A stretch of DNA of 8,765 nucleotides. Source: DATJWY01 sp035500775. Lineage in GTDB: Bacteria > Pseudomonadota > Alphaproteobacteria > Acetobacterales > Acetobacteraceae. Positions 1-6,255 of this stretch are shown piece by piece (position 1 is the stretch's first letter; every line of letters starts with the position of its first letter). Where the stretch lies: NCBI GenBank assembly GCA_035500775.1, contig DATJWY010000146.1, positions 1 through 8,765 of the forward strand, written 5' to 3'. Made by a program: the position numbers and the translations under genes. A model generated the notes under the pieces. That model ran no database searches. It saw only the letters and a program-made list of their open reading frames with translations, and was not told the DNA's origin.

Positions 1-63
1 GCAGACCGACACCATCTCCTTCAGGCGCGCCTCATGGCGTGCCCGATGCTGTTCCGTCCACAT
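1..63 (-). CDS. Partial CDS, possible IS transposase N-terminus
   Basis: Reading leftward from an ATG at 63-61 gives 21 open codons (MWTEQHRARHEARLKEMVSV, then Cys) before the window ends, so only the N-terminus is visible. The start is well supported: GGAGGAG lies 2-3 bases before the ATG, within the purine run ACTGGAGGAGAG. The short basic, Glu/Arg-rich opening beginning MWT resembles what I recall of IS5-type DDE transposases, but 21 residues cannot prove a family. No catalytic residue is in view. An IS-like tip upstream (near base 151) and palindromic DNA beyond it are consistent with a mobile element. The alternative is an ordinary small helical protein. The reading frame is fairly sure; the transposase call is tentative. 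Confidence 0.5.
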   Translation of the reverse strand, partial: MWTEQHRARHEARLKEMVSVC

Positions 64-151
64 CTCTCCTCCAGTTCCGCCCCGGTAGGCGGATCGTGCT
101 CATCCAGAGGATCAGATGGGGCGGGCAGCAGAGGGCCGCTCGAACAGGCTC
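1..151 (-). mobile_element. Possible left end of an insertion sequence, truncated by window
   Basis: The partial gene at 1-63 is preceded on the minus strand by about 90 bases without a gene. Reading inward from base 151 the minus strand begins GAGCCTGTTCGAGCGG, flanked outside by TTA. IS5-family elements often start with GAG and duplicate short TA or TNA targets, so this is a plausible tip. The other end lies outside the window, so the inverted repeat and target duplication cannot be confirmed. This is inference only. Confidence 0.3.
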
Positions 152-168
152 TAAGTCTTTTGTTTGGC

Positions 169-215
169 GAGCAATTTTATCCGATCAGGTGAGTCCATCT
201 GATCGGATATTGCTC
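169..215. repeat. Large imperfect palindrome with AT-rich arms
   Basis: The left arm GAGCAATTTTATCCGATCAG (169-188) and right arm CTGATCGGATATTGCTC (199-215) are reverse complements, apart from extra T's in the left arm. The inner 11 bp (178-188 with 199-209) pair perfectly around a 10-base loop. The arms are AT-rich compared with the GC-rich surroundings. Palindromes built on GAGCA...CCGATCAG are, as I recall, dispersed in many alphaproteobacterial genomes, which favours a repetitive extragenic palindrome over a private operator. It sits just outside the putative IS tip. Confidence 0.7.
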
Positions 216-292
216 TAATGAATTATTTTAGCACGGCTTACTTGACGGAACCGTGACGTTTCGCTGTTGAGCATTCTTCCGTCATGTTGGCG

Positions 293-342
293 GCGTGCCA
301 TGGGCAGGACGGGCCATGCGTGCCATGGGCACGACGGGCCAC
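293..342. repeat. 25-bp tandem duplication
   Basis: Two head-to-tail 25-bp units are visible. The first (293-317) starts GCGTGCCATGGGCAGGACGG and the second (318-342) starts GCGTGCCATGGGCACGACGG. They differ at two positions, one internal G/C and the last base. No complete third unit follows. The duplication lies in the gap downstream of the metal transporter. I see no coding or regulatory role. The rest of the gap (216-292 and 343-406) holds no recognisable gene, only a weak 6-bp hairpin at 374-395 just past the transporter stop, without a T tract. Confidence 0.75.
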
Positions 343-406
343 GTAGCCGGACGGGATGACGACACCTGGTTCCTCCAGCTACGAGAGCCGCTGGACTTCC
401 CCTCGG

Positions 407-1672
407 CTAAAACAAGCCGCCGAACACCCCGAGCGCGCTGGTCGCCGTCGAGACCGCGACCACGACCCAGAGATACCAGCCGCGCAGCCGATACGGCGCC
501 GGCAAGGCGCGCACGGCCAGCGCCACCAGGAAGCCGAGCACCAGCGGCAGCAGCAGGGCGTTCATCACCTGCACCCCGACATTCAGTGACACCAGATTGG
601 GCCACAGCCCCACCAGCACGGCGCCCGCCACCACGCAGACGCCATAGATGCCATAGAACCAGCCGGCCTGTAGCGGGCGGTATTCGAGCGAGCGGCGATA
701 GCCGGCCACCTCCCCGATCCCCCAGGCCAGCGCCAGCGAGGCGACGATCGCCGCCACCAGCCCCGCGCCGAGCACGCCGACGCTGAATACCAACTGCCCC
801 GCCACCCCGCCGAGAAACGGCGTCAGCGATTCGCTCATTCCCCCGACCGTGGTCAGGCTGGGCGCGGCGCCATGCGCGCCGAGCGTCGCGGCGCAGGCAA
901 TCAGAACCGCGGCCATGACAAGCTGGGTGATGAGCGCGCCGACCGCCGTATCCCATTTCGCCGCCGCATAATGCTCGGGGCCGAGGCCTTTATCGGCGAT
1001 GGCGCTCTGCTGATAGAAGATCATCCAGGGCATGATCACCGCGCCGATATTGGCCGCCGCCAGATACTGGTAGTCGCGGTCATGCCAGGGCACGTCCAGC
1101 GCGCCGCGCAGGATGGCGCCGGGATTGGGATGCGCCTCCCAGGCCACGAGGAAGAAGGCGAACTCGAACAGGCCGATCATGATCGCCGTGCGCTCGACGC
1201 GGCGATAGGAGCCGGTCAGCACCACCGCGAGCAGGCCGGCAACGGCGAGCGTCAGGCTCACCCCGCGCGGGATGCCGTACATCTCCCCGACTCCGGCGAC
1301 GCCGGAGAACTCGGTCAGCAGCGCTCCCGCCGTCGCCATCGCGAGACCGCCGGCGGAGACCCAGGCCCAGAACGGGCCGAATGTCTCGCGGATCAGCTCG
1401 CCATGGCCGCGGCCGGTGAAGATGCCGAGGCGGACGGTCAGTTCCTGGATCATGAACAGCACGGGCACGAGCAGGAATTGCAGCCCGAGCAGCCGATAGC
1501 CCCATTGCACCCCGCTCTGGCCGGCGGTGATCACGCTGCCGACATCCGTATCCGCCAGCATGACGACGAGGCCGGGGCCGAATACCGCGATCAGGCGGCT
1601 CAGCCGGCCCAGGCGCACCTTGCCGCGCACTTCGTCGTGCACCGCGCCGGGAAGCTGATCCATCGACTCCAT
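407..1672 (-). CDS. NRAMP-family divalent metal transporter, divergent metal-site motif
   Basis: This 421-residue inner-membrane protein belongs to the NRAMP (SLC11/MntH) family, which carries divalent metals such as Mn2+ or Fe2+ with protons. About eleven hydrophobic segments are visible, normal for the family. TM1 reads GPGLVVMLADTDVGS (residues 32-46): the classic DPGN metal-binding motif is replaced by DVGS, keeping Asp43 but changing Pro to Val and Asn to Ser. TM6 reads GAVIMPWMIFYQQSA (210-224), keeping the selectivity Met (Met214) but replacing the usual His after MP with Trp. The conserved TEFSGVAG stretch (120-127) also fits. The ATG at 1672 is preceded by only a weak GAGAG; Met4 is an alternative start. 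It is divergent from cysS. The family is secure. The substrate is open, because motif changes in TM1 are known from NRAMP-related Mg2+ and Al3+ transporters. Confidence 0.92.
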   Translation of the reverse strand: MESMDQLPGAVHDEVRGKVRLGRLSRLIAVFGPGLVVMLADTDVGSVITAGQSGVQWGYRLLGLQFLLVPVLFMIQELTVRLGIFTGRGHGELIRETFGPFWAWVSAGGLAMATAGALLTEFSGVAGVGEMYGIPRGVSLTLAVAGLLAVVLTGSYRRVERTAIMIGLFEFAFFLVAWEAHPNPGAILRGALDVPWHDRDYQYLAAANIGAVIMPWMIFYQQSAIADKGLGPEHYAAAKWDTAVGALITQLVMAAVLIACAATLGAHGAAPSLTTVGGMSESLTPFLGGVAGQLVFSVGVLGAGLVAAIVASLALAWGIGEVAGYRRSLEYRPLQAGWFYGIYGVCVVAGAVLVGLWPNLVSLNVGVQVMNALLLPLVLGFLVALAVRALPAPYRLRGWYLWVVVAVSTATSALGVFGGLF

Positions 1673-1701
1673 GTTAAGAACGACTCTCAGTTGCCCGGTT
1701 C

Positions 1702-1730
1702 GGGGTAGGGTTGTTCATTCACTCTGTCAA
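1702..1730 (-). promoter_or_regulatory. Candidate promoter for the NRAMP transporter gene
   Basis: The minus strand has a perfect TTGACA (1730-1725), a 17-base spacer and a poor -10-like TACCCC (1707-1702). Transcription would start near 1695, leaving a leader of about 20-25 bases before the ATG at 1672. Only the -35 box is convincing. No clear promoter for cysS was found in the same 102-bp divergent gap. Confidence 0.3.
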
Positions 1731-1774
1731 CGATCCGTTGCGCGCGGGCGCGACGTGCAGCAGAAGACGTCGCC

Positions 1775-3130
1775 ATGTTCGTCGAATCCACGCCCCCGCT
1801 GATCCTGCACAACAGCCAGAGCCGCCGGCGCGAAACCTTCGCGCCGGTCGATCCCACCCATATCCGGGTCTATGTGTGCGGGCCGACCGTCTATGACCTC
1901 GCCCATCTTGGCAATGTTCGTGCCATGGTGGTGTTCGACGTGCTCGTCCGCCTGCTGCGGACGCTCTATCCGCGCGTCACCTACGTGCGGAACATCACGG
2001 ACGTGGACGACAAGATCAACGCCCGCGCCAAGGCCTGCTGCGAGCCGATCGAGGCGATCACCGCCCGCACCACGGCGGATTTCCACGCCGACATGGCGGC
2101 GATCGGCAACCTGCCGCCGGATGTGGAGCCACGCGCCACCGCGCATATCAGCGACATGCTGACCCTGATCGAGCGGCTGATCGAGAACGGCCACGCCTAT
2201 GCGGCGGATGGCCATGTGCTGTTCGATGTCAGCCGCTTCCCCGGCTATGGCGCGCTCTCCGGCCGCAGCCCGGACGAGCTGCTGGCCGGCGCCCGCGTCG
2301 AGGTCGCGCCCTATAAGCGCAATCCGGGCGATTTCGTGCTGTGGAAGCCCTCCACCCCGGACCTGCCGGGCTGGGACAGTCCCTGGGGCCGCGGCCGCCC
2401 CGGCTGGCATATCGAGTGCAGCGCCATGTCCTGGCGCTATCTCGGCGACACCTTCGACATCCATGGCGGCGGCGCCGACCTGCTGTTCCCGCACCATGAG
2501 AATGAGCGCGCCCAGAGCCTCTGCGCCTTCCCCGGCAGTGTGTTCGCCCGCTTCTGGCTGCATAACGGCATGTTGCTGGTGAACGGCGAGAAGATGTCCA
2601 AGAGCCTGGGCAACTTCTTCACCTTGCGGGATATCCTGGCGCGCGCGCCGGGCGAGGCGGTGCGGCTCCTGCTGCTGCGCGCGCAGTATCGCCAGGCGCT
2701 GGATTTCTCCGATGCGGGGCTGGCCGAGGTGAAGCGGGAACTCGACCGATTCTACCGCGCCCTCGCCGCCACCCCGGCGGAACCCGGCCCCATCCCCGCG
2801 CCGGTGCTCGCCGCCCTGTGCGACGACCTGAACACGCCGCTCGCCCTTGCCGCCTTGCACAAGCTCGCGGATGAGGCGTTGCAGGGCAGCGCCGAAGCCG
2901 CCGCCGGGCTGCGGGCCGGCGGCGGGCTGCTCGGCCTGCTCACCTCGGACCCCGAAACTTGGTTCCGCGGCGGCGAGGACACCGCCTGGATCGAGGCCGC
3001 CATCGCCGAGCGCCTCGCCGCGCGCAAGGCGAAGAACTGGGCGCGGGCGGATGAGATCCGGGGGGAACTCGCCGCCGCCGGGATCGTGCTTGAGGATGGG
3101 CCGCAGGGGACTATCTGGCGGAGGGGGTGA
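1775..3130 (+). CDS. cysS: Cysteinyl-tRNA synthetase
   Basis: This cytoplasmic class I aminoacyl-tRNA synthetase attaches cysteine to tRNA-Cys using ATP. At 451 residues it is close to the usual 460. The HIGH-type motif is HLGN (44-47), following the zinc-site segment YVCGPTVYD with Cys35. The other zinc ligands fit Cys215 (WHIECSAMS), His240 and Glu244 (FPHHENE), with spacing matching the E. coli enzyme. KMSKS is intact at 273-277. The C-terminal part carries the DALR-like helical region and the typical ending LEDGPQGTIWRRG. The ATG at 1775 has only a weak upstream AGAAG but lies the right distance before the conserved core. The stop codon sits in the loop of a perfect hairpin belonging to the repeat that follows. 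trmJ lies 169 bases downstream on the same strand and could be cotranscribed. No catalytic residue is missing. Confidence 0.98.
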   Translation: MFVESTPPLILHNSQSRRRETFAPVDPTHIRVYVCGPTVYDLAHLGNVRAMVVFDVLVRLLRTLYPRVTYVRNITDVDDKINARAKACCEPIEAITARTTADFHADMAAIGNLPPDVEPRATAHISDMLTLIERLIENGHAYAADGHVLFDVSRFPGYGALSGRSPDELLAGARVEVAPYKRNPGDFVLWKPSTPDLPGWDSPWGRGRPGWHIECSAMSWRYLGDTFDIHGGGADLLFPHHENERAQSLCAFPGSVFARFWLHNGMLLVNGEKMSKSLGNFFTLRDILARAPGEAVRLLLLRAQYRQALDFSDAGLAEVKRELDRFYRALAATPAEPGPIPAPVLAALCDDLNTPLALAALHKLADEALQGSAEAAAGLRAGGGLLGLLTSDPETWFRGGEDTAWIEAAIAERLAARKAKNWARADEIRGELAAAGIVLEDGPQGTIWRRG

Positions 3131-3273
3131 CCCCCTCCGGGGCGTTGCCCCGGACCCCAGCAGAGGGCTTTGCCCTCTGCACTCCCACCAAAGGGCCAAG
3201 CCCTTTGGAAACCCTTTACTTGTGCGGGTCTGGGGCCGCTGGCCCCAGCGGGGTCCAGGGGCAGAGCCCCTGG
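3120..3273. repeat. Composite hairpin repeat, copy A (cysS-trmJ gap)
   Basis: Six short perfect hairpins with 3-base loops are strung together: 3120-3138 (8-bp stem, loop is the cysS TGA stop), 3136-3154 (8 bp), 3160-3180 (9 bp), 3188-3208 (9 bp), 3230-3248 (8 bp) and 3255-3273 (8 bp). The first two share three bases, so they exclude each other. The left four are joined by spacers such as ACCCCAG. The right two form an inverted module with spacers CGGGGTC. An AT-richer core (3209-3226, AAACCCTTTACTTGTGCG) separates the halves. Related modules occur at 4321-4428 and 8718-8765. It may act as an RNA-stabilising or transcription-attenuating element; that is inference. Confidence 0.85.
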
Positions 3274-3299
3274 CCTATTCCCCGCCGGAGAACACGAAA

Positions 3300-4115
3300 A
3301 TGACCGGCAAGGCATTCGGCGCCGATATCGGCCCCATCGGCAACAGCCCGGTCGTCATCCTGGTGCGGCCGCAGCTCGCCGACAATATCGGCGCGGTGGC
3401 CCGCGCCATGGCGAATGGCGGCCTGTTCCATCTACGCCTCGTCAGCCCGCGCGACGGCTGGCCGCAGGAACGCGCCTGGCGCAACGCATCGGGCGCCGAC
3501 CGCATCCTCGACAACCTGACGCTGCATGACAGCGTGGCCGACGCGGTCGCCGACCTGCACCACGTCTATGCCACCTGCCCGCGCCCGCGCCACATCGTCA
3601 AGCCGGTGCTGACCGCGCGCGGCGCGGCGGCGGACCTGCGCGCGGTGTGCGGCCGCGACTTGCGCGCAGGCCTGCTGTTCGGGCCCGAGCGCGCCGGGCT
3701 GGACAACGAGGACATGGCGCAGGCGGACGCGCTGGTGCGCTACCCGCTCAACCCCGCCTTCATGTCCCTGAATCTGGCGCAGGCGGTGATGGTCATGGCC
3801 TATGAGTGGTGGATGGCCGCCGACCAGACGGTGCCGCGCACGCTGATGACCAATGAGACCCACGTCGCCACCAAGGGCGAGTTGGAGAACTTCCTCACCC
3901 ATCTGGTGGACCAGCTCGATGCCTGCGGCTTCCTGCGTAACCAGCAGAAGCGGCCCGGCATGGTGCGCAACCTGCGGCATTTGTTCCAGCGCGGCGAGGT
4001 GACGGAGCAGGAGTTGCGCACCCTGCACGGGGTGGTGACCGAGCTTGCCCTTGGCCGGCGGCTGCGCGGACGGCTGGAGAAGGACATGCCGGAGAGCCCC
4101 GAAGGCGATGGCTGA
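3300..4115 (+). CDS. trmJ: tRNA (cytidine/uridine-32-2'-O)-methyltransferase, TrmH/SpoU family
   Basis: This 271-residue protein is a SPOUT-class RNA 2'-O-ribose methyltransferase. TrmJ methylates position 32 in the tRNA anticodon loop using S-adenosylmethionine and acts as a dimer. SPOUT motif 1 is LADNIGAVARAM (26-37), motif 2 is LLFGPERAGLDNED (125-138) and motif 3 is NPAFMSLNLAQAVMV (151-165), which forms the trefoil-knot cofactor site. The C-terminal helical extension (about 192-260) is as in TrmJ, and the length compares with 246 residues in E. coli. The frame stays open upstream to 2847, but that part crosses cysS and the hairpin repeat. The ATG at 3300 has GGAG (3287-3290) nine bases upstream and lies just before the conserved domain. 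Same strand as cysS. TrmJ is the best fit; another TrmH-family specificity cannot be fully excluded. Confidence 0.93.
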   Translation: MTGKAFGADIGPIGNSPVVILVRPQLADNIGAVARAMANGGLFHLRLVSPRDGWPQERAWRNASGADRILDNLTLHDSVADAVADLHHVYATCPRPRHIVKPVLTARGAAADLRAVCGRDLRAGLLFGPERAGLDNEDMAQADALVRYPLNPAFMSLNLAQAVMVMAYEWWMAADQTVPRTLMTNETHVATKGELENFLTHLVDQLDACGFLRNQQKRPGMVRNLRHLFQRGEVTEQELRTLHGVVTELALGRRLRGRLEKDMPESPEGDG

Positions 4116-4137
4116 GGCGGCCCGCGTCCAAGAGATC

Positions 4138-4207
4138 TCGTTCGTGCAGGCAAAAAAGCCGCATGAACAAACCCCTGGAACGCCTTTCCGCTTGCCTGCG
4201 TGAACGA
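4138..4207. repeat. 16-bp inverted repeat with 38-base spacer
   Basis: TCGTTCGTGCAGGCAA (4138-4153) is matched by TTGCCTGCGTGAACGA (4192-4207). Fourteen positions are Watson-Crick pairs and the two central ones become G-U pairs in RNA, so the transcript could form an unbroken 16-bp stem. The spacer includes a run of six A's. It starts 22 bases after the trmJ stop. No T tract follows, so it is not a standard intrinsic terminator. A processed RNA end, attenuator or remnant of a small inverted-repeat element are possible. The flanks 4116-4137 and 4208-4320 show no gene. Confidence 0.65.
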
Positions 4208-4320
4208 CGAACGGTGCGGGGATTTCGGTTCGGATTACGCACGACCAGGTCATGATAGCTTTGGGTGGATCTACAGGAAGGCCAGGGGCGCTCCCTCCGT
4301 GGCCATTCCACCGCTCCTGC

Positions 4321-4428
4321 ACCCCGCTGGGGCCGCACGGCCCCGGGCCCCATTACTTCATTCGGCGCAATAACATATCGGGGGTCTGGGGCCTCAAGGC
4401 CCCAGTGGGGTTTGGGGCAAAGCCCCAA
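4321..4428. repeat. Composite hairpin repeat, copy B (trmJ-oxidase gap)
   Basis: The left module (ACCCCGCTGGGGCC..., 4321-4351) forms a hairpin with GGGGCC (4329-4334) and GGCCCC (4339-4344). The right module (4381-4428) forms CTGGGGCC/GGCCCCAG (4386-4393 with 4398-4405) and TTGGGGC/GCCCCAA (4412-4418 with 4422-4428). The right module aligns along its whole length with 3225-3273 of copy A; the left module is the same sequence in the opposite orientation. They face each other across an AT-richer core (about 4352-4380). It lies between convergent genes. Confidence 0.8.
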
Positions 4429-4457
4429 GTCTTCGCGCTTCAATCTCTAGCAATCAA

Positions 4458-4484
4458 GCCCGGCACTTTGCCGCTCGGCCGGGC
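4458..4484 (-). terminator. Possible terminator hairpin of the FAD oxidoreductase gene
   Basis: A perfect 7-bp GC stem (GCCCGGC 4458-4464, GCCGGGC 4478-4484) with a 13-base loop begins 18 bases beyond the oxidoreductase stop. The minus strand then continues TTGATTGCT, which is a poor U tract, so termination efficiency is doubtful. Confidence 0.3.
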
Positions 4485-4502
4485 GGGATTGGACGCCGCC
4501 GC

Positions 4503-5924
4503 TTACGCCGCCACGGGGATGTTCTGGTTCAGCCGGAACAGGTTCTGCGGATCGTAGCGGCGCTTCGCCTCGGCCAGTCGCGCATAGTTCGAGCCGAAGG
4601 CGCTTTGGATACGGTCCGCCTCGTCCGCCGGCATGAAGTTCACATACACCGAGCCCATTGCGTGCGGCGCGAGCGCCTTGAAAAGGGTGCGCGTCCAAGC
4701 GGTGCAGACCGCGTCCTGCGCCGGATCGCGCCAGCGGGTGTGTATGTTCACAGTAAACGCGACATCGCGGCGGGGGTACGCGGTCGCGTCGGCGGGCACG
4801 CGGTTGATCTGGCCGCCGAGCTGCCCGATGAACACTTCGCACTCGCTGGAGGGCAGATGCCGGGCTGCATCCAAGAGCACGTCGCTGGCGGCGTCGGTGA
4901 GTTGCTTCAGGTCGTGGCTCTTCCAGTAGTTGCGGGCACCCGGCGCCAGCAACGGATCGAATGCCGCCTCCCAGCCGACAAATGGGTGCGGGCCGACGAG
5001 ATCGACGATGGGCTTGCCGAGAGCACGGAACGGCGCGGCGGCGGCTTCGCCCGCCTCCATCGGCCCGGCATAGCAGAGCGCGATGATCAGCACCTCCTTG
5101 TCGCGCCACTCCACCGGCACGAACGACGCCGGCGGCGCCTTGCGCAACACCAGCCAGACGCACAGTTCATCGGGCGCAGCGGCGGCCAGGCGCCGGTATT
5201 CGCGCAATAGCGCCGGCGCTTCAGCGAAGGGATGCAGCAACAGGCCGGAGATCACCTGCGGGCCGAGGCTGCTGAGTTGGAACTCGAACGACGTCACCAC
5301 CCCGAAATTGCCGCCGCCGCCGCGCACCGCCCAGAACAGGTCGGGGTGCTGCGTGGCGTCGACACGGCGGAGCGTGCCGTCCGCGGTGACGATGTCCACT
5401 GAGAGCAGGTTGTCGATGGTCAGGCCAAACTTTCGGCTGGTCCAGCCGAAACCGCCGCCGAGGGTGAGCCCGGCGATGCCGGTGGTCGAGTTGATGCCGA
5501 CCGGAACCGCAAGACCGAACGCCTGGGTCTCCTTGTCCACGTCGGAGAGCAGCGCGCCGCCCTCGACGCGGGCGCGGCGTGTGGTTGGATCGACATGCAC
5601 CGAGCGCATGCGTGAGAGGTCGAGCATGATGCCGCCCTCGCAGACCGCGTTGCCCGCGATGTTGTGACCGCCGCCGCGTACCGCCAGGACCACGCCATGC
5701 TCGCGAGCGAAGTTGACCGCCTGGATCACATCCGCGGCGCCAAGCGCCTGGACGATCATGCCGGGGTGCCGGTCAATCATGGCATTCCAGATCGCTCGCG
5801 CCGCGTCGTAGCCCGGCTCACCCGGCAGCAGCACGCTGCCCCGCAGCGCGCCGCGCAAGGCGCCGATTTCGCTGTCGCTCACCGGCACAGTGCCGCCGGA
5901 AAGGGCCTGAAAGGATGTCTCCAC
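4503..5924 (-). CDS. FAD-binding oxidoreductase, berberine-bridge / 6-hydroxynicotine oxidase type
   Basis: This is a VAO-superfamily flavin oxidase or dehydrogenase of 473 residues from the chosen start. The FAD-binding PCMH domain covers roughly residues 50-225. VRGGGHN contains His87, the expected covalent FAD attachment site. NSTTGIAGLTLGGGFGW (145-161) and RGGGGNFGVVTSFEF (201-215) are family signatures. The Cys used for a second flavin bond in bicovalent relatives is Asn145 here, so flavin should be attached through His only, as in 6-hydroxy-D-nicotine oxidase. The C-terminal berberine-bridge motif is YDPQNLFRLNQNIP (457-470). An ATG at 5969 would add 15 residues but has no ribosome binding site; the GTG at 5924 follows GGGAGG by six bases and is preferred. 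No signal peptide is seen, suggesting a cytoplasmic enzyme. The substrate is unknown and the gene stands alone. Confidence 0.92.
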   Translation of the reverse strand: METSFQALSGGTVPVSDSEIGALRGALRGSVLLPGEPGYDAARAIWNAMIDRHPGMIVQALGAADVIQAVNFAREHGVVLAVRGGGHNIAGNAVCEGGIMLDLSRMRSVHVDPTTRRARVEGGALLSDVDKETQAFGLAVPVGINSTTGIAGLTLGGGFGWTSRKFGLTIDNLLSVDIVTADGTLRRVDATQHPDLFWAVRGGGGNFGVVTSFEFQLSSLGPQVISGLLLHPFAEAPALLREYRRLAAAAPDELCVWLVLRKAPPASFVPVEWRDKEVLIIALCYAGPMEAGEAAAAPFRALGKPIVDLVGPHPFVGWEAAFDPLLAPGARNYWKSHDLKQLTDAASDVLLDAARHLPSSECEVFIGQLGGQINRVPADATAYPRRDVAFTVNIHTRWRDPAQDAVCTAWTRTLFKALAPHAMGSVYVNFMPADEADRIQSAFGSNYARLAEAKRRYDPQNLFRLNQNIPVAA

Positions 5925-5930
5925 TTTCTT

Positions 5931-5936
5931 CCTCCC
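5931..5936 (-). promoter_or_regulatory. Strong Shine-Dalgarno site that decides the oxidoreductase start
   Basis: GGGAGG on the minus strand lies six bases upstream of GTG at 5924-5922. The upstream in-frame ATG at 5969 has no purine-rich element in the preceding 20 bases. This favours GTG initiation, with 5967-5925 being leader. Confidence 0.6.
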
Positions 5937-5969
5937 GTTTTCCGTTGTTGGCACGACTTCAGTCACCAT

Positions 5970-6255
5970 GACCCGCCGGGCGTTGGCGTCGCGGCTGCTG
6001 GCGTGGCGGTAGGCTCATCCTGACCCGCGCTGCGATCTCGCTACGATCTGCCAACACGGTCCAGAGGCCTTACGCCACGCCGCGACGGCCCGGCGCAGGG
6101 TGGCCGTGCTGAAGGATCAAGGCTGACTTCGCGAGCTTCCGTCCGGCACGGAGTTGGACAGCGCGCCCCGCCGTAGGACTGAGAACTAACGTCCTGAGCA
6201 CGCTGGGGTTCAGTCCATAAACAGCATCAAAAAGCGGGGGCTGGAGATCGCCCCT
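5970..6255. other. Gene-less stretch between divergent oxidoreductase and acyltransferase
   Basis: No recognisable protein is encoded here. A minus-strand frame at 6070-6444 is open, but I recognise nothing in its Arg-rich translation and it overlaps the acyltransferase start. Composition is less GC-biased around 6175-6240. A short inverted repeat (AGGAC 6175-6179 with GTCCT 6191-6195) is visible. Both flanking genes should have promoters here, but I found no convincing -35/-10 pair. Confidence 0.5.

Noticed and set aside
872..1708. 278-codon plus-strand frame across the NRAMP gene
   Set aside because: Its translation is charged and repetitive with no domain signal, while the opposite strand encodes a complete NRAMP protein.
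1727..3199. 490-codon minus-strand frame opposite cysS
   Set aside because: It mirrors cysS almost entirely, its translation is low-complexity and unlike any family I know, and cysS on the other strand has every catalytic motif. Long antisense frames are expected in GC-rich DNA.
3120..3273. CRISPR array in the cysS-trmJ gap
   Set aside because: Units are self-complementary hairpins of differing sequence, without identical repeats separated by unique spacers of constant length.
2847..3299. Upstream open extension of the trmJ frame through the repeat and into cysS
   Set aside because: The extra 151 residues are Arg/Pro/Gly-rich shadow of cysS and the repeat. The ATG at 3300 has a good ribosome binding site and sits just before the conserved domain.
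4252..4557. 101-codon plus-strand frame spanning repeat copy B
   Set aside because: It crosses the hairpin repeat and the 3' end of the oxidoreductase, so it is an incidental open frame.
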